Translations under genes and position numbers: made by a program
In this document: positions 1-9,163 of the stretch, piece by piece
Layout of the letters: every line of letters starts with the position of its first letter
Numbering within the stretch: position 1 is the first letter of the stretch
NCBI GenBank assembly: GCA_031428975.1
Contig: JANOYR010000160.1
Coordinates: 1-26,696 of the forward strand
Direction of reading: 5' to 3'
Source of the DNA: JAAFIP01 sp031428975
GTDB taxonomy: Bacteria > Pseudomonadota > Gammaproteobacteria > Burkholderiales > Burkholderiaceae_C
DNA: 26,696 nt
Notes under the pieces: model-generated
Told to the model about the DNA's origin: nothing
What the model saw: only the letters and a program-made list of their open reading frames with translations
Database searches by the model: none

Positions 1-1932
1 GGTGCGGGCAAAAGGGATCATGCCGCCCACATAATTACAAATTTGGCCTTGATGAAAGCCACCAGCGCTGATGTTCCAGCCCAAATAGGTGCCCAGCGGT
101 GCGTCTAGCAAGGCCACGGGCACGCCGCCCAGCTCATTGCCGTCGGCATCCACCTTGGGCGCTAGCATGGGCAGCACTTGCTTGATGCGCGGTGGCGCAA
201 GGGATGCAATGCCTGAGCCGTCTTGGGCATTAAACTCTGGGCCCCAGTCGTAGTCGTGCACGGGCATGATGAAGTCGGCCTCGGGCGCGCTGGCGCGCAG
301 GCCGGGCAGCGTGGGCCAGCCCAGCGCGGCTTTGTGGGCGGGTGCTAATTGGCCAGCGGCCAGCGTGGGGTAGCGGCTGGGCGGTGGTGGCTTGCCTTGC
401 ATGACCCAAGCGCGGAAATGGGCACGCAAGGCATTGGCCGTTTGGGTGTGTGGGACGGGGTTGGCAGGAAAAACGGCTGTGCCAAAGTTATTGCCTGGGC
501 AGGTGGCGCCCACTGCTGGCAAGCCCACGCCGGGTAAGCTGGTGTCAAAACCGCCCGCGCCGCCGCCGTGGTTGCTGCTGGCAATGTAGTAGCGGCGTAC
601 ATTGTCTGGCAAAGGCAGGTCGGCCTTGGCATCGGTGCCCACCCATTCGGGCGTGAGTTTGAGCGCCCAGACCTCGGCTGAGCCAAAATGCTCGATGATT
701 TTGGGGCAGGTATTGCTGGCGGTGCAGCGATCCAAAATACCCGCTGCGGGTACGCCGCGCACCGCGTCAACTTGTGGCAGCCACCACTGCGGGCCCTCGG
801 AGCCTGCTTGGTAGAGCTCTAGCACACCGTCGGGCTGCGCCCAACGAAAGTTCAGTGCAATGCGCCGCCCCGCAATAATGGGCCACATGCCGTCGTGCAC
901 TACCGCGCCGTTTTCGGCTTGGTTAAAGCCCAAATGCAGCCAGCCCCGCAAATAGTTGCCCGACTGCGAAATGCCGCGCGCAATGCTGTGGGTGACCACT
1001 TTTGCCACAGGGTTGGGTGTGCCGCTGTCGTCGGCGGTGGCGGTTTTAAAAAATGCGCCTAGGTCGCGGAATGCAGCAAAGCCAATGCCCAGCACGTAGG
1101 GGTTGGCAGCGGTGAACACCACTTGGTAGAGGCGCTGGCCGTTAAAACCATTTTTTAGGCAAATCTGGGTGGGATCGGGCGTGCCGGGGAAGGGGTTGGC
1201 CGCGTCGCACTTGGCCCAGGCCCAGTCTGTGGATGCAATGACTTGCTCGTCGGTTACTTCGCCGCGTTGGTTCTCTGCACCGCGTGAGACTAATTTTGAC
1301 TTGGTGGTATGGAGGCTGACAGGTTTGTAGGGCACAGGGTTGGTTTGCACCATCAGCGGCTGAGAGGCAGCGCCCGATCGGTTGACGATACGGCCAAACA
1401 CCTCACCGGTGATGGGGCCCCCACCCGCCGCCTTGGCCACCGGCACTTGCAAAAACTGCATGCCCGCCACGCTGGCGCTGGCGCGCACGGTGGTAGCGCC
1501 TGCGTTGTCGCCCTGCCAAGCGCTGGCCAACATCACATCACCGGCGGCACGCTCTAGCGGGGCAAAGGGGAACACGCGGCCACGGTTGGGCACGTCGTGC
1601 CACATCAGGCCGCTGGCTTTGGTGGCATCTGCGGGTTTGTAAATGACAAACGAGGACACATAGCGCACCTTACCATCGGCGTATTTGGCCAGCTCGATGT
1701 CTTGGATGATGGCATTGTGCGGCAGCTTAGGGTCGAGCTCGCCAAACGCCCTGCCCGCAATTTGCTGGTATGCCACAGCGCTGCTGCCCGCTGGCGTGGG
1801 CATGGGCGATGGCATCATGGTGGTTTCGTCAATGACAATGCGGGTAACGCGGGCTTGGGCGGGGGCGCAAACTGCCAAGGCTACAGTGAACGATATTGCG
1901 CAGCTTGCGACGGCTGATCTAAGGGGGTGCAT
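1..1932 (-). CDS. Exported alpha/beta hydrolase-domain protein (Abhydrolase_10-like), 3' end outside window
   Basis: An uninterrupted reading frame of 644 codons starts at the ATG at 1932 and runs off the left edge without a stop. Residues 1-27 form a Sec signal peptide: a positive start (MHPLR), a hydrophobic core, and an APAQA cleavage site before RVTRIV. A GISQSG nucleophile-elbow motif lies at residues 320-325 (Ser322 is the candidate nucleophile), followed by NYLRGWLH. This matches the G-x-S-Q-[ST]-G pattern I associate with the PF20091 alpha/beta hydrolase family. The last visible residues (IPFART) also resemble the conserved C-terminal part of that family, so probably only a few dozen residues are missing. 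I infer a periplasmic or secreted serine hydrolase or esterase; the substrate is unknown. A distant tannase or feruloyl esterase is less likely. Confidence 0.8.
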   Translation of the reverse strand, partial: MHPLRSAVASCAISFTVALAVCAPAQARVTRIVIDETTMMPSPMPTPAGSSAVAYQQIAGRAFGELDPKLPHNAIIQDIELAKYADGKVRYVSSFVIYKPADATKASGLMWHDVPNRGRVFPFAPLERAAGDVMLASAWQGDNAGATTVRASASVAGMQFLQVPVAKAAGGGPITGEVFGRIVNRSGAASQPLMVQTNPVPYKPVSLHTTKSKLVSRGAENQRGEVTDEQVIASTDWAWAKCDAANPFPGTPDPTQICLKNGFNGQRLYQVVFTAANPYVLGIGFAAFRDLGAFFKTATADDSGTPNPVAKVVTHSIARGISQSGNYLRGWLHLGFNQAENGAVVHDGMWPIIAGRRIALNFRWAQPDGVLELYQAGSEGPQWWLPQVDAVRGVPAAGILDRCTASNTCPKIIEHFGSAEVWALKLTPEWVGTDAKADLPLPDNVRRYYIASSNHGGGAGGFDTSLPGVGLPAVGATCPGNNFGTAVFPANPVPHTQTANALRAHFRAWVMQGKPPPPSRYPTLAAGQLAPAHKAALGWPTLPGLRASAPEADFIMPVHDYDWGPEFNAQDGSGIASLAPPRIKQVLPMLAPKVDADGNELGGVPVALLDAPLGTYLGWNISAGGFHQGQICNYVGGMIPFART

Positions 1933-2206
1933 GGTTTGTCTCCAATGTTTGTTGGCTAATTTAACCGATTTTTGTTGGCTCAAGATACTAGCTTGTAGCT
2001 GGCATTTGGACGGGCATATGCACATCTTGGTCTCGCTTAGCCGCAGGACGCGGAAGTTGGGTATTCGGGTATTAAAACCCCAGTGCTAGCATAGCCCGAT
2101 GAGCGTTTTGGCGCTCCCGTCCGACCGATTTGCGGTATGCCCGCCATGAGGGAGCGGCGGGAGCGCCAAAACGCTGATCGGGCGCGAAACAAAGTAGTGG
2201 CAAAAA
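1933..2206. other. Intergenic region between ligA and the exported hydrolase
   Basis: This 274-bp gap holds no supported gene. The part nearest ligA (2094-2183) is a long inverted repeat listed separately. The part nearest the hydrolase (about 1940-2090) should hold its promoter and leader, but I see no convincing -35/-10 pair or ribosome-binding site. A stretch at 1985-2034 faintly resembles the 44-nt element found elsewhere in the window, but only when gaps are allowed. Confidence 0.6.
2094..2183. repeat. Large imperfect inverted repeat (26-bp arms)
   Basis: The left arm 2094-2119 and the right arm 2158-2183 are reverse complements over 26 bp with a single mismatch (2101). Their shared core is GCGTTTTGGCGCTCCCG. 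The 38-nt loop contains a competing pairing: CCCGCC at 2140-2145 with GGCGGG at 2156-2161. It lies 24 bp beyond the ligA stop, where a ligA terminator would be. However, no T-run follows the stem on either strand and the arms are long for an intrinsic terminator. It may be a REP-like palindromic repeat or a 3'-end stabilising or attenuating structure. Confidence 0.85.
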
Positions 2207-4360
2207 CTAAACCGATGCCACCAGCGCTAGCATCCCCGCTTCATCAAGCACCGCCACACCCAGCTCCAGCGCCTTGGTCAGTTTGCTGCCAGCTTCAGCC
2301 CCAGCCACCACGTAATCGGTTTTTTTGCTCACACTGCCCGCCACTTTGGCACCCAAGGCTTCCAGCATGTCTTTGGCCTCGTCGCGGCCAAGGCTGGGTA
2401 GTGTGCCGGTGATGACGAAGGTTTTGCCCGCCAGGGGCTTGGAGGCTTGGGCAGCGGGTTCGCCCTCTGGCCAAGTGAGGCCGCAGGCGCGCAGTTGCTC
2501 GACCACTTCGCGGTTGTGCGCTTGGTCAAAAAAGGTGCGCAGGCTCAGTGCCACGATGGGCCCCACGTCGGCCACCTCCAGCAGTTGCTCCTGCGTGGCG
2601 TCCATGATGGCATCGAGTTTGCCAAAATGCCGCGCCAGCTCTTTGGCCGTGGCCTCGCCCACATGGCGTATGCCTAGGCCAAATACAAAACGCGACAACG
2701 TGGTTTGCTTTGATTTTTCTAGCGCGGCAAGGATATTTTGTGCAGATTTTTCGGCCATACGCTCTAGACTGGCAAGCGCTGTGAAACCCAGCCTATACAA
2801 GTCTGGCAGGGTTTTAATCACGCCTTCGTCGACAAGCTGCTCGACCAGCTTGTCGCCCAAGCCTTCGACCTCCACGGCGCGGCGGTGGGCAAAATGCAAA
2901 ATCGCTTCTTTGCGCTGCGCTGCGCAAAACAGCCCGCCCGTGCAGCGGTAGTCGGCCTCGCCCTCCTCGCGCACGGCGGCGCTGGCGCATACCGGGCAGA
3001 TGCGCGGCATGGTGAATACCTCGCCGCGCGGCGATACCTCAGCCTCGCCAGTTTGCCCACCCGCAGTCACACCCATGGGCAACACCACCCCCACAATTTC
3101 AGGAATCACGTCTCCTGCGCGGCGCACCACCACCGTGTCGCCCACCCGCACATCTTTGCGGCGGGCTTCGTCTTCGTTGTGCAGGGTGGCATTGGTCACG
3201 GTAACGCCGCCCACAAACACGGGCGCAAGCTTGGCCACAGGCGTGAGCTTGCCAGTGCGGCCCACCTGCACGTCAATGGCCAGCACGGTGGTGAACTGCT
3301 CTTGCGCGGGGTATTTGTGCGCCACGGCCCAGCGCGGCTCGCGCGTGACAAAACCCAACTGCTTTTGCAAGGCGTAGCTGTTCACCTTGTAGACCACGCC
3401 GTCAATATCAAACGGCAGGGCATCGCGCTGGCTTGCTACGCTGGTGTGAAATGCTATTAAATCAGCAGCGCCATATGCCCTTTTGGCGGTGACATTGACC
3501 GGAAAACCCCATGACTTGAGTTTTTGGAGCATGTCCCAGTGGCTGATAAAGACTTCTTGGCCGTCTGAGGACAACACCTCGCCCAAGCCATAGGCAAAAA
3601 AGCTCAAGGGGCGCTGCGCGGCGATGCGGCTATCGAGTTGGCGCACCGCGCCAGCAGCGGCGTTGCGCGGATTCACAAAGGTTTTTTCGCCCTTCGCGCC
3701 AGCGGCTATTTTGCCGCGTTGGCGTTCATTAAGGGCATCAAAATCAGCGCGGGCCATGTACACCTCGCCGCGCACCTCCAGCACCGGTGGCGCATCGGCA
3801 GGCAGCTTAAGCGGTATTTGACCAATCGTTCGGATATTGCCTGTCACTTCCTCGCCAAATTCGCCGTCACCGCGCGTGGCAGCTTGCACCAAGACACTAT
3901 TTTCATAGCGCAGGTTAATGGCCAAACCGTCAAATTTAAGTTCGGCCACGTATTCCACGGCGGGCGCGTCGGGCAACCAGCCAAGCTCTTTGCGCACCCG
4001 TGTATCAAATGCCTGTGCGCCGCTGGCTAGCGTGTCGGTTTCGGTGCGTATGCTGAGCATGGGCACGGCGTGTTTGACCGATACAAAACCTTCTAACACT
4101 GTGCCAACCACGCGCTGGGTGGGGGAATCGGGGCGCAATAGATGGGGATGCGCTGCTTCTAGGGCTTGCAGTGCTTGAAACAAACGGTCGTATTGCGCGT
4201 CAGAAATAAGCGGCGCGTCTAGTACATAGTAGCGGTGCGCATGGAAGTGCAGTGCCGTGTGCAGTGCCGCACAGCGATTTTCCACATTCACTATACTTTC
4301 AATAGCATCATATGACGGTATGGCAGTGACATTGTTCTCAAAAAGCTCAAAATTGGCCAT
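2207..4360 (-). CDS. ligA: NAD-dependent DNA ligase LigA
   Basis: This 717-residue protein seals nicks in duplex DNA during replication and repair using NAD+. The order is that of bacterial LigA: domain Ia (HRYYVLDAP near 42-50, binding the nicotinamide half), the adenylation domain with Lys142 in the KFDG motif, an OB fold, a four-cysteine zinc site (Cys455, 458, 473, 479), HhH repeats, and a C-terminal BRCT domain (about 641-717). It is the last gene of smc-zipA-ligA, 41 bp after zipA; its ribosome-binding site is weak. The oddity is that residues 9-24 and 288-303 are encoded by two copies of the 44-nt interspersed element, both in the same frame. The first falls in the poorly conserved N-terminal lead, the second between the WGFPV and FDIDGVVYK segments. 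Neither obviously damages a catalytic residue. Confidence 0.97.
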   Translation of the reverse strand: MANFELFENNVTAIPSYDAIESIVNVENRCAALHTALHFHAHRYYVLDAPLISDAQYDRLFQALQALEAAHPHLLRPDSPTQRVVGTVLEGFVSVKHAVPMLSIRTETDTLASGAQAFDTRVRKELGWLPDAPAVEYVAELKFDGLAINLRYENSVLVQAATRGDGEFGEEVTGNIRTIGQIPLKLPADAPPVLEVRGEVYMARADFDALNERQRGKIAAGAKGEKTFVNPRNAAAGAVRQLDSRIAAQRPLSFFAYGLGEVLSSDGQEVFISHWDMLQKLKSWGFPVNVTAKRAYGAADLIAFHTSVASQRDALPFDIDGVVYKVNSYALQKQLGFVTREPRWAVAHKYPAQEQFTTVLAIDVQVGRTGKLTPVAKLAPVFVGGVTVTNATLHNEDEARRKDVRVGDTVVVRRAGDVIPEIVGVVLPMGVTAGGQTGEAEVSPRGEVFTMPRICPVCASAAVREEGEADYRCTGGLFCAAQRKEAILHFAHRRAVEVEGLGDKLVEQLVDEGVIKTLPDLYRLGFTALASLERMAEKSAQNILAALEKSKQTTLSRFVFGLGIRHVGEATAKELARHFGKLDAIMDATQEQLLEVADVGPIVALSLRTFFDQAHNREVVEQLRACGLTWPEGEPAAQASKPLAGKTFVITGTLPSLGRDEAKDMLEALGAKVAGSVSKKTDYVVAGAEAGSKLTKALELGVAVLDEAGMLALVASV
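3454..3497 (-). repeat. 44-nt interspersed element, copy B (inside ligA)
   Basis: Read on the minus strand it begins CAATGTC, has CAT at element positions 21-23, GCT at 29-31, and ends ATAG. It matches copy A at 31 of 44 positions without a gap. In the ligA frame it encodes NVTAKRAYGAADLIA (LigA residues about 289-303). The upstream flank GGTTTTCCGG also resembles the flank of copy E (GGTTTTCAGA), so the element may extend about 11 nt further. Confidence 0.8.
4291..4334 (-). repeat. 44-nt interspersed element, copy A (5' end of ligA)
   Basis: Read on the minus strand it begins CAATGTC and ends ATAG. It contains all 18 positions invariant across the five copies. In the ligA frame it encodes NVTAIPSYDAIESI followed by Val24, close behind the start codon. 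CTAT and ATAG near its 3' end can form a short hairpin. Confidence 0.82.
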
Positions 4361-4401
4361 GTCGGTGTCTTAAGGCTGGCAATGCAGGTCAAGCAAGGGT
4401 A

Positions 4402-5523
4402 TTAGCTAAAAAGCCGCCGCGCCTGCGCCGAACCGGCGGCCAAATCGCGCTCTTCTAGGCTGGCATAGAGCTTTTCTAGGTCTGCGCCAATCGCATCAAG
4501 CGCCTCGGCGCGAATCGGCAGGCCTTGGTCGTCGGTCACCACGGCATCCATGCTGGCGCACAGGCCAGCGAGCACTTGCCGCATGCGCACAAATGGTTGC
4601 TCGATGTGCGCCACTTGTGGCACATCCAGCGCCACGACCACTTGTTGCAAGCCTGCTTGGGTCGGGTCGTCCGCCATGGCGGCTTGGCGGTCAAATGACA
4701 AGCTCAAAATAGCAGGCAAATGGGCATCCGAGGCGGCCAAGACCATACGCCCTGGCATCACACCCGCCACAAAGCCCATGCGTGCAGCATGTTGGTGCAC
4801 ATAGCCCGGACTCCACGAGGCAGCGCGGGCACGCAGGTTAAAACTTAGCTGCGCATCGTGGCTGCTGGCAAAATGGTCTAACTCCCGCGCTCGGGCAACC
4901 TGTTCGCGCATGTCGGGAAAGTCAGGTGCAGCGCCCACCGTATCGGCATAGGCCTGCACTTTCACGATGAACTCAGAAAACTCAATGTCGTTCAGCGCTC
5001 CGGTGCGGTTGGCCAGCTGCACACCGGCCTGAAACGCCATGTAGCGCTGGCCGCTTTGGGGCGTTTCCCATTCGGAGGTGTAAGCATTGAGGCCTTCGAT
5101 GGCAAAAGGCTTGCTGCCCGCACGGCGCGTGGCGGGCAAGGCACCAAAGGCCAGTTCGCCGGGCACTTCGTCTTCGACTATTAAGGGGGCAATCACATCA
5201 ATCAGCGCGTCTAGTCCGGGCTTTTTATCGGGGGTGGCCAATGGAATCAGGTTGGACTCAAAATTTAGCCCCCCCTCAGACAAGGGGTCCGGTAACAGGC
5301 CCGCACGCGCTGGCAGGGGCGAGCTGGCAGGCGGCAAGTCGGCAAATTGCGAACCCAGGCTGGGCTCAATGCGGTCGCTGGCATGGCTGTTATGAGGGCT
5401 AGGGGCATCATCGGGCTGCGCCACCAAGGGAGCGTTTTTCCGTGCTTGCCAAGCCCCGTGTGCCACTACAGCGGCCAACACCAAGCCGCCAGCAATCGCT
5501 AAGCCAATCGTCAGATTATTCAT
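4402..5523 (-). CDS. zipA: Cell division protein ZipA (ZipA-like, FtsZ-binding C-terminal domain)
   Basis: This is a 373-residue protein with one N-terminal membrane segment (about residues 4-25, LTIGLAIAGGLVLAAVV), a basic stop-transfer (ARKN), a long low-complexity linker, and a C-terminal globular part that fits the ZipA FtsZ-binding domain (about 235-360). ZipA tethers the FtsZ ring to the inner membrane. I chose the ATG at 5523, 10 bp after the smc stop, because it puts the membrane segment at the N-terminus. The same frame is open upstream to 5592, but that stretch overlaps the smc coding end. Position between smc and ligA supports the assignment, since this order is common in Burkholderiales. 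Sequence conservation in this family is low, so identity rests partly on context. Confidence 0.82.
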   Translation of the reverse strand: MNNLTIGLAIAGGLVLAAVVAHGAWQARKNAPLVAQPDDAPSPHNSHASDRIEPSLGSQFADLPPASSPLPARAGLLPDPLSEGGLNFESNLIPLATPDKKPGLDALIDVIAPLIVEDEVPGELAFGALPATRRAGSKPFAIEGLNAYTSEWETPQSGQRYMAFQAGVQLANRTGALNDIEFSEFIVKVQAYADTVGAAPDFPDMREQVARARELDHFASSHDAQLSFNLRARAASWSPGYVHQHAARMGFVAGVMPGRMVLAASDAHLPAILSLSFDRQAAMADDPTQAGLQQVVVALDVPQVAHIEQPFVRMRQVLAGLCASMDAVVTDDQGLPIRAEALDAIGADLEKLYASLEERDLAAGSAQARRLFS

Positions 5524-5533
5524 GCCAGTTGCT

Positions 5534-8500
5534 TCATGTGATCGCCATGGCTTTAGCCGCTTCCATGTCCACTGCCACAATGCGCGAGACACCCTGCTCT
5601 TGCATGGTCACGCCAATGAGCTGTTCGGCCATTTCCATGGCGATTTTGTTGTGGCTGATAAATAGAAACTGCGTGCCTTGGCTCATTTTGGTAACCAATT
5701 TGGCATAGCGCTCGGTGTTGGCATCGTCCAGCGGCGCGTCCACCTCGTCTAGCAAACAAAAAGGCGCGGGATTGAGCTGGAAGATGGCAAACACCAGTGC
5801 AATAGCGGTTAAAGCCTTTTCGCCGCCCGAAAGCAGCGCAATCGACTGGTTCTTTTTGCCCGGCGGCTGGGCAATCACCTGCACGCCAGAGTCTAAGATT
5901 TCGTCGCCTGTCATCACCAAACGCGCCTGTCCGCCGCCAAACAGCTCGGGGAACATTTTGCCAAAATGCTCGTTGACGGTGTTAAACGTGCCGCTGAGCA
6001 GCTCACGGGTCTCACCGTCAATTTTCTTAATGGCGTCTTCCAGCGTGTGGATGGCTTCCAGCAAATCAGCCATTTGCGCATCCAGAAAAGTCTTGCGCTC
6101 GCGTGAAGTCGTCAGCTCTTCTAGCGCCGCCAAATTGACTGCTCCCAAAGCCTGAATGTCACGGTTGATGCGGTCAATTTCGCCCTGCATGCCTGGCAGC
6201 TTGACGTTAGCACTGGAAATCGACTTTTCAAGTGCCTCTAGATCGGCTTGTGCATCTTGCAGCAATTGTTGGTATTGCTCAAAGCCAAGGCGGGCAGCTT
6301 GTTCTTTGAGCTGAAAATCGGTGATGCGCTGGCGCAGCGGGTCGAGCTCGCGCTCAAAGCCCAAGCGGCGCTCGTCAGAGGCCCGCAGTTTGTTGGTCAG
6401 ATCGTCGTATTCGCTGCGCTTAGCACCCAGCGCGGACTCGCGCGTGAGCTTGAGCGCCAGCGCGGTTTGCAGGCCTGCTTGGGCGCTGGCATCGGTGAGT
6501 TTGCCCATTTCTTCCAAGGCATTGGCTTGGTCAGCAGCAATGGTTTTGGCTTGCTGCTGGGCCGTTTCAATGGCGCGAGAGAGTTCTGCGCGGCGCGATT
6601 CGAGGCTGCGGCTGGCAAATTGCGCCTCTGAGGCTTGGCGCTCCAGCGTGCGCTGCTGTTCGCGCGCTTGCGCCAAGCTGCGCTCGGCCTCTATCACGCG
6701 CTCATCGAGCTGGGCATGGCGCTCTTGTGTGTCGGCCAGCTGCATGTCCAGCTCTTCAAACGCCGCCTCCGAGGTGATTTGGCGTTCGGTCAAATCACTT
6801 AATGCGGCATCCACTTCGCCCAAATCTCCCTCAATTTGGGCACTGCGTGCACGGCTTTGCTCTGCAATTTGGGTCAAACGCAGGGTTTCCACTTGCAGCG
6901 CATGTGCGCGGGTTTGCGCAGCGGTGGCCTCTGTGCGCAAGCTGCCCAAACGCTGGGCCGATTCGCTGTAAGCGGCCTCGCAGCGCACCAAAGCGCTGCG
7001 CGACTCGTCGGTCATCAGATTTTGCGCCCGCAGTTGTTTGTCGAGGTTTTCAATTTCTTGCGCACGCGCCAATAAACCGGCCTGTTCAGAGTCTTGGGCA
7101 TAAAAACCAACACTGTGCGCGGTGATGCAATGGCCTGCCTGCACATAAATTGCTTCTCCAGCTTGCAACCGACCTTGCAAGCCCAGCGCCTCTTCCATGC
7201 TATTGGCTTGGTAGCAGCCGTGCAGCCAATCGGCCAGCAGCGCGGTTTGCCCTGCATCATTTAAGCGCAGCAGCGATGCCAAACTGGGCAAACTGTGCGC
7301 GGCATTGGGTTTGGCAGCGGCAGGCGGAGCATAAAAAGCCAATTTGGCAGGCGGCACATCCGCAGCAAATGCGCGCACCATGTCTAGGCGGCTCACCTCA
7401 AGTGCGTTGAGCCGCTCGCGCAAGGCCGACTCTAGCGCACGCTCCCAGCCCTGTTCTATGTGAATACGGCTCCACAGTGGCTGCAGCCCGTCGAGCCCGT
7501 GCTTGGCTAGCCAAGGTTTCAATTTGCCGTCGATTTTGACTTTTTCTTGCAGCGCTTTGAGTGCCTCAAGCCGTGCCGAAAGTTCGGCTTTTTTGCCTGT
7601 TTGGGCATTCATATCTTGCTGGGCAGCGCGGCGTGCGTCGTCGAGCAGGGGCACACTGGTTTGCAACTCGTCCAAGCGGGCGGCGGCCAGTTCGGCGTTT
7701 TCAGTGGCCTCGCCTAACTGGCTTTGTAGGCCCAGCAGGCGTTGCTCGTCGGGGGCAGTCAGTGTTTTTTTGTCGGCCTCTAGGCGTTCGCGGCGCAAGT
7801 TTAAAGCACGGCTTTGCTCGTTGATGTTGCGCTGGTCAGCCGCCAGCACCTGAATTTGCTGTTGCACTTGGTTCACCGCCGAGCGCTGTGCATTGGCCGT
7901 GGTTTGCGCACTGCGCAAAGCGTCGTCCAGCTCAGGCAAACGCTGGGTTTGCTCTTCGAGTTGGGCGGCCAACATCGCGGCGCTGTCTTGGCTGTCCAAG
8001 GCTTTTTCACCCAAATGCTCGGTCTCGGCCTGCGCATCGTCTTGGCGTGTAGCCCATTGCGACGCTTGCTCACGCAGCGTTGCCAAGCGCTGCTCCACAC
8101 GCTGGCGGCCTTCTACTACAAAGCGGATTTCAGCCTCTAGCTTGCCCACTTCGGCACTGGCCTCATACAGTAGCCCCTGCGCTTGGTTGACATGGTCGCC
8201 CGCCGCATAATGCGCTTGGCGAATGGTTTCCAAGTCAGACTCCACAGCCCGCAAATCGGCAATTCGTGCCTCTAGCGCATTGGTGGCTTTGTCGGCCTCG
8301 GTTTTGATACGGGCTTGCTCGCCTTGCGCATCGGCACGTTTTAAAAACCACAACTGCTGCTGTTTCAGCGTCACATCGGCTTGCAAGGCATTGTATTTTT
8401 TGGCTACTTCGGCCTGCTTTTCCAGCTTGTCAAGGTTGGTATTGAGCTCGCGCAAAATATCGTCCACGCGCGTCATGTTTTCGCGGGTGTCGCCCAATCT

Positions 8501-9046
8501 GTTTTCGGTTTCGCGTCGGCGCTCTTTGTATTTGGACACGCCTGCGGCCTCTTCCAAGAACAAACGCAGCTCTTCGGGCTTGGATTCGATGATGCGGCTG
8601 ATGGTGCCTTGGCCAATGATGGCGTAGGCGCGAGGGCCCAAGCCCGTGCCCAAAAACACGTCTTGTACGTCGCGCCTGCGCACCGGCAGGTTGTTGATGT
8701 AGTAACTGCTAGTGCCATCGCGGGTGAGCACGCGCTTGACCGCGATTTCGGTAAATTGCGCCCACTGGCCGCCCGCGCGGTGGTCAGAATTGTCAAACAC
8801 CAGCTCCACCGACGAGCGCGAAGCCGCTTTGCGGGTGGTCGTGCCATTAAAAATCACGTCTTGCATGGATTCGCCGCGCAGCTCGCTGGCGCGGCTCTCG
8901 CCTAATACCCAGCGCACCGCATCCATGATGTTGGACTTGCCGCAACCATTGGGTCCGACCACCCCCACCAACTTGCCCGGCAACAAAAAGTTGGTAGGCT
9001 CGGCGAATGACTTAAAGCCAGAGAGTTTGATGGAATTGAGACGCAA
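5534..9046 (-). CDS. smc: Chromosome segregation ATPase SMC
   Basis: This 1170-residue protein is the core of bacterial condensin, working with ScpA and ScpB to organise chromosomes. It shows the N-terminal Walker A GPNGCGKS (31-38), a first long coiled coil (about 170-500), a hinge (about 505-655), a second coiled coil, and the C-terminal ABC signature LSGGEK (from 1072) with Walker B LLDEVDAPLD (about 1098-1107). Length and order are those of canonical SMC. The start is a TTG at 9046; no ATG fits, the N-terminus MRLNSIKLSGFKSF is the family's normal beginning, and an AGG lies a short distance upstream. It heads smc-zipA-ligA. The many long open frames on the opposite strand here are shadows of the GC-rich coiled-coil coding. 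Confidence 0.97.
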   Translation of the reverse strand: MRLNSIKLSGFKSFAEPTNFLLPGKLVGVVGPNGCGKSNIMDAVRWVLGESRASELRGESMQDVIFNGTTTRKAASRSSVELVFDNSDHRAGGQWAQFTEIAVKRVLTRDGTSSYYINNLPVRRRDVQDVFLGTGLGPRAYAIIGQGTISRIIESKPEELRLFLEEAAGVSKYKERRRETENRLGDTRENMTRVDDILRELNTNLDKLEKQAEVAKKYNALQADVTLKQQQLWFLKRADAQGEQARIKTEADKATNALEARIADLRAVESDLETIRQAHYAAGDHVNQAQGLLYEASAEVGKLEAEIRFVVEGRQRVEQRLATLREQASQWATRQDDAQAETEHLGEKALDSQDSAAMLAAQLEEQTQRLPELDDALRSAQTTANAQRSAVNQVQQQIQVLAADQRNINEQSRALNLRRERLEADKKTLTAPDEQRLLGLQSQLGEATENAELAAARLDELQTSVPLLDDARRAAQQDMNAQTGKKAELSARLEALKALQEKVKIDGKLKPWLAKHGLDGLQPLWSRIHIEQGWERALESALRERLNALEVSRLDMVRAFAADVPPAKLAFYAPPAAAKPNAAHSLPSLASLLRLNDAGQTALLADWLHGCYQANSMEEALGLQGRLQAGEAIYVQAGHCITAHSVGFYAQDSEQAGLLARAQEIENLDKQLRAQNLMTDESRSALVRCEAAYSESAQRLGSLRTEATAAQTRAHALQVETLRLTQIAEQSRARSAQIEGDLGEVDAALSDLTERQITSEAAFEELDMQLADTQERHAQLDERVIEAERSLAQAREQQRTLERQASEAQFASRSLESRRAELSRAIETAQQQAKTIAADQANALEEMGKLTDASAQAGLQTALALKLTRESALGAKRSEYDDLTNKLRASDERRLGFERELDPLRQRITDFQLKEQAARLGFEQYQQLLQDAQADLEALEKSISSANVKLPGMQGEIDRINRDIQALGAVNLAALEELTTSRERKTFLDAQMADLLEAIHTLEDAIKKIDGETRELLSGTFNTVNEHFGKMFPELFGGGQARLVMTGDEILDSGVQVIAQPPGKKNQSIALLSGGEKALTAIALVFAIFQLNPAPFCLLDEVDAPLDDANTERYAKLVTKMSQGTQFLFISHNKIAMEMAEQLIGVTMQEQGVSRIVAVDMEAAKAMAIT

Positions 9047-9163
9047 AATAAACCTGAAAAAGCAAAAAAATGTAGCCTGCCGCTAAAGAAACGCAAGCGC
9101 TCAGCGGCGCATAGGCATTTTACCCGAGGCGGCGCATCAGCTTGCGCAACAATGGCGCGTCGG

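Noticed and set aside
1985..2034. Possible sixth, diverged copy of the 44-nt element (minus strand, upstream of the hydrolase)
   Set aside because: CATATG, GTC, ATG, GCTA and TAG occur in similar order, but alignment needs several gaps and the invariant positions are not kept. It may belong to another family; not counted.
2094..2183. Reading the large inverted repeat as an integron attC site
   Set aside because: The GTTRRRY and RYYYAAC core sites are absent at the arm ends and no integrase or cassette genes are nearby.
5524..5592. 23-residue upstream extension of ZipA
   Set aside because: It overlaps the smc coding end and would place charged residues before the membrane anchor; the ATG at 5523 fits the family.
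6321..6971. 216-codon open frame opposite smc
   Set aside because: Serine/arginine-biased shadow of the coiled-coil coding on the other strand; no ribosome-binding site or family features.
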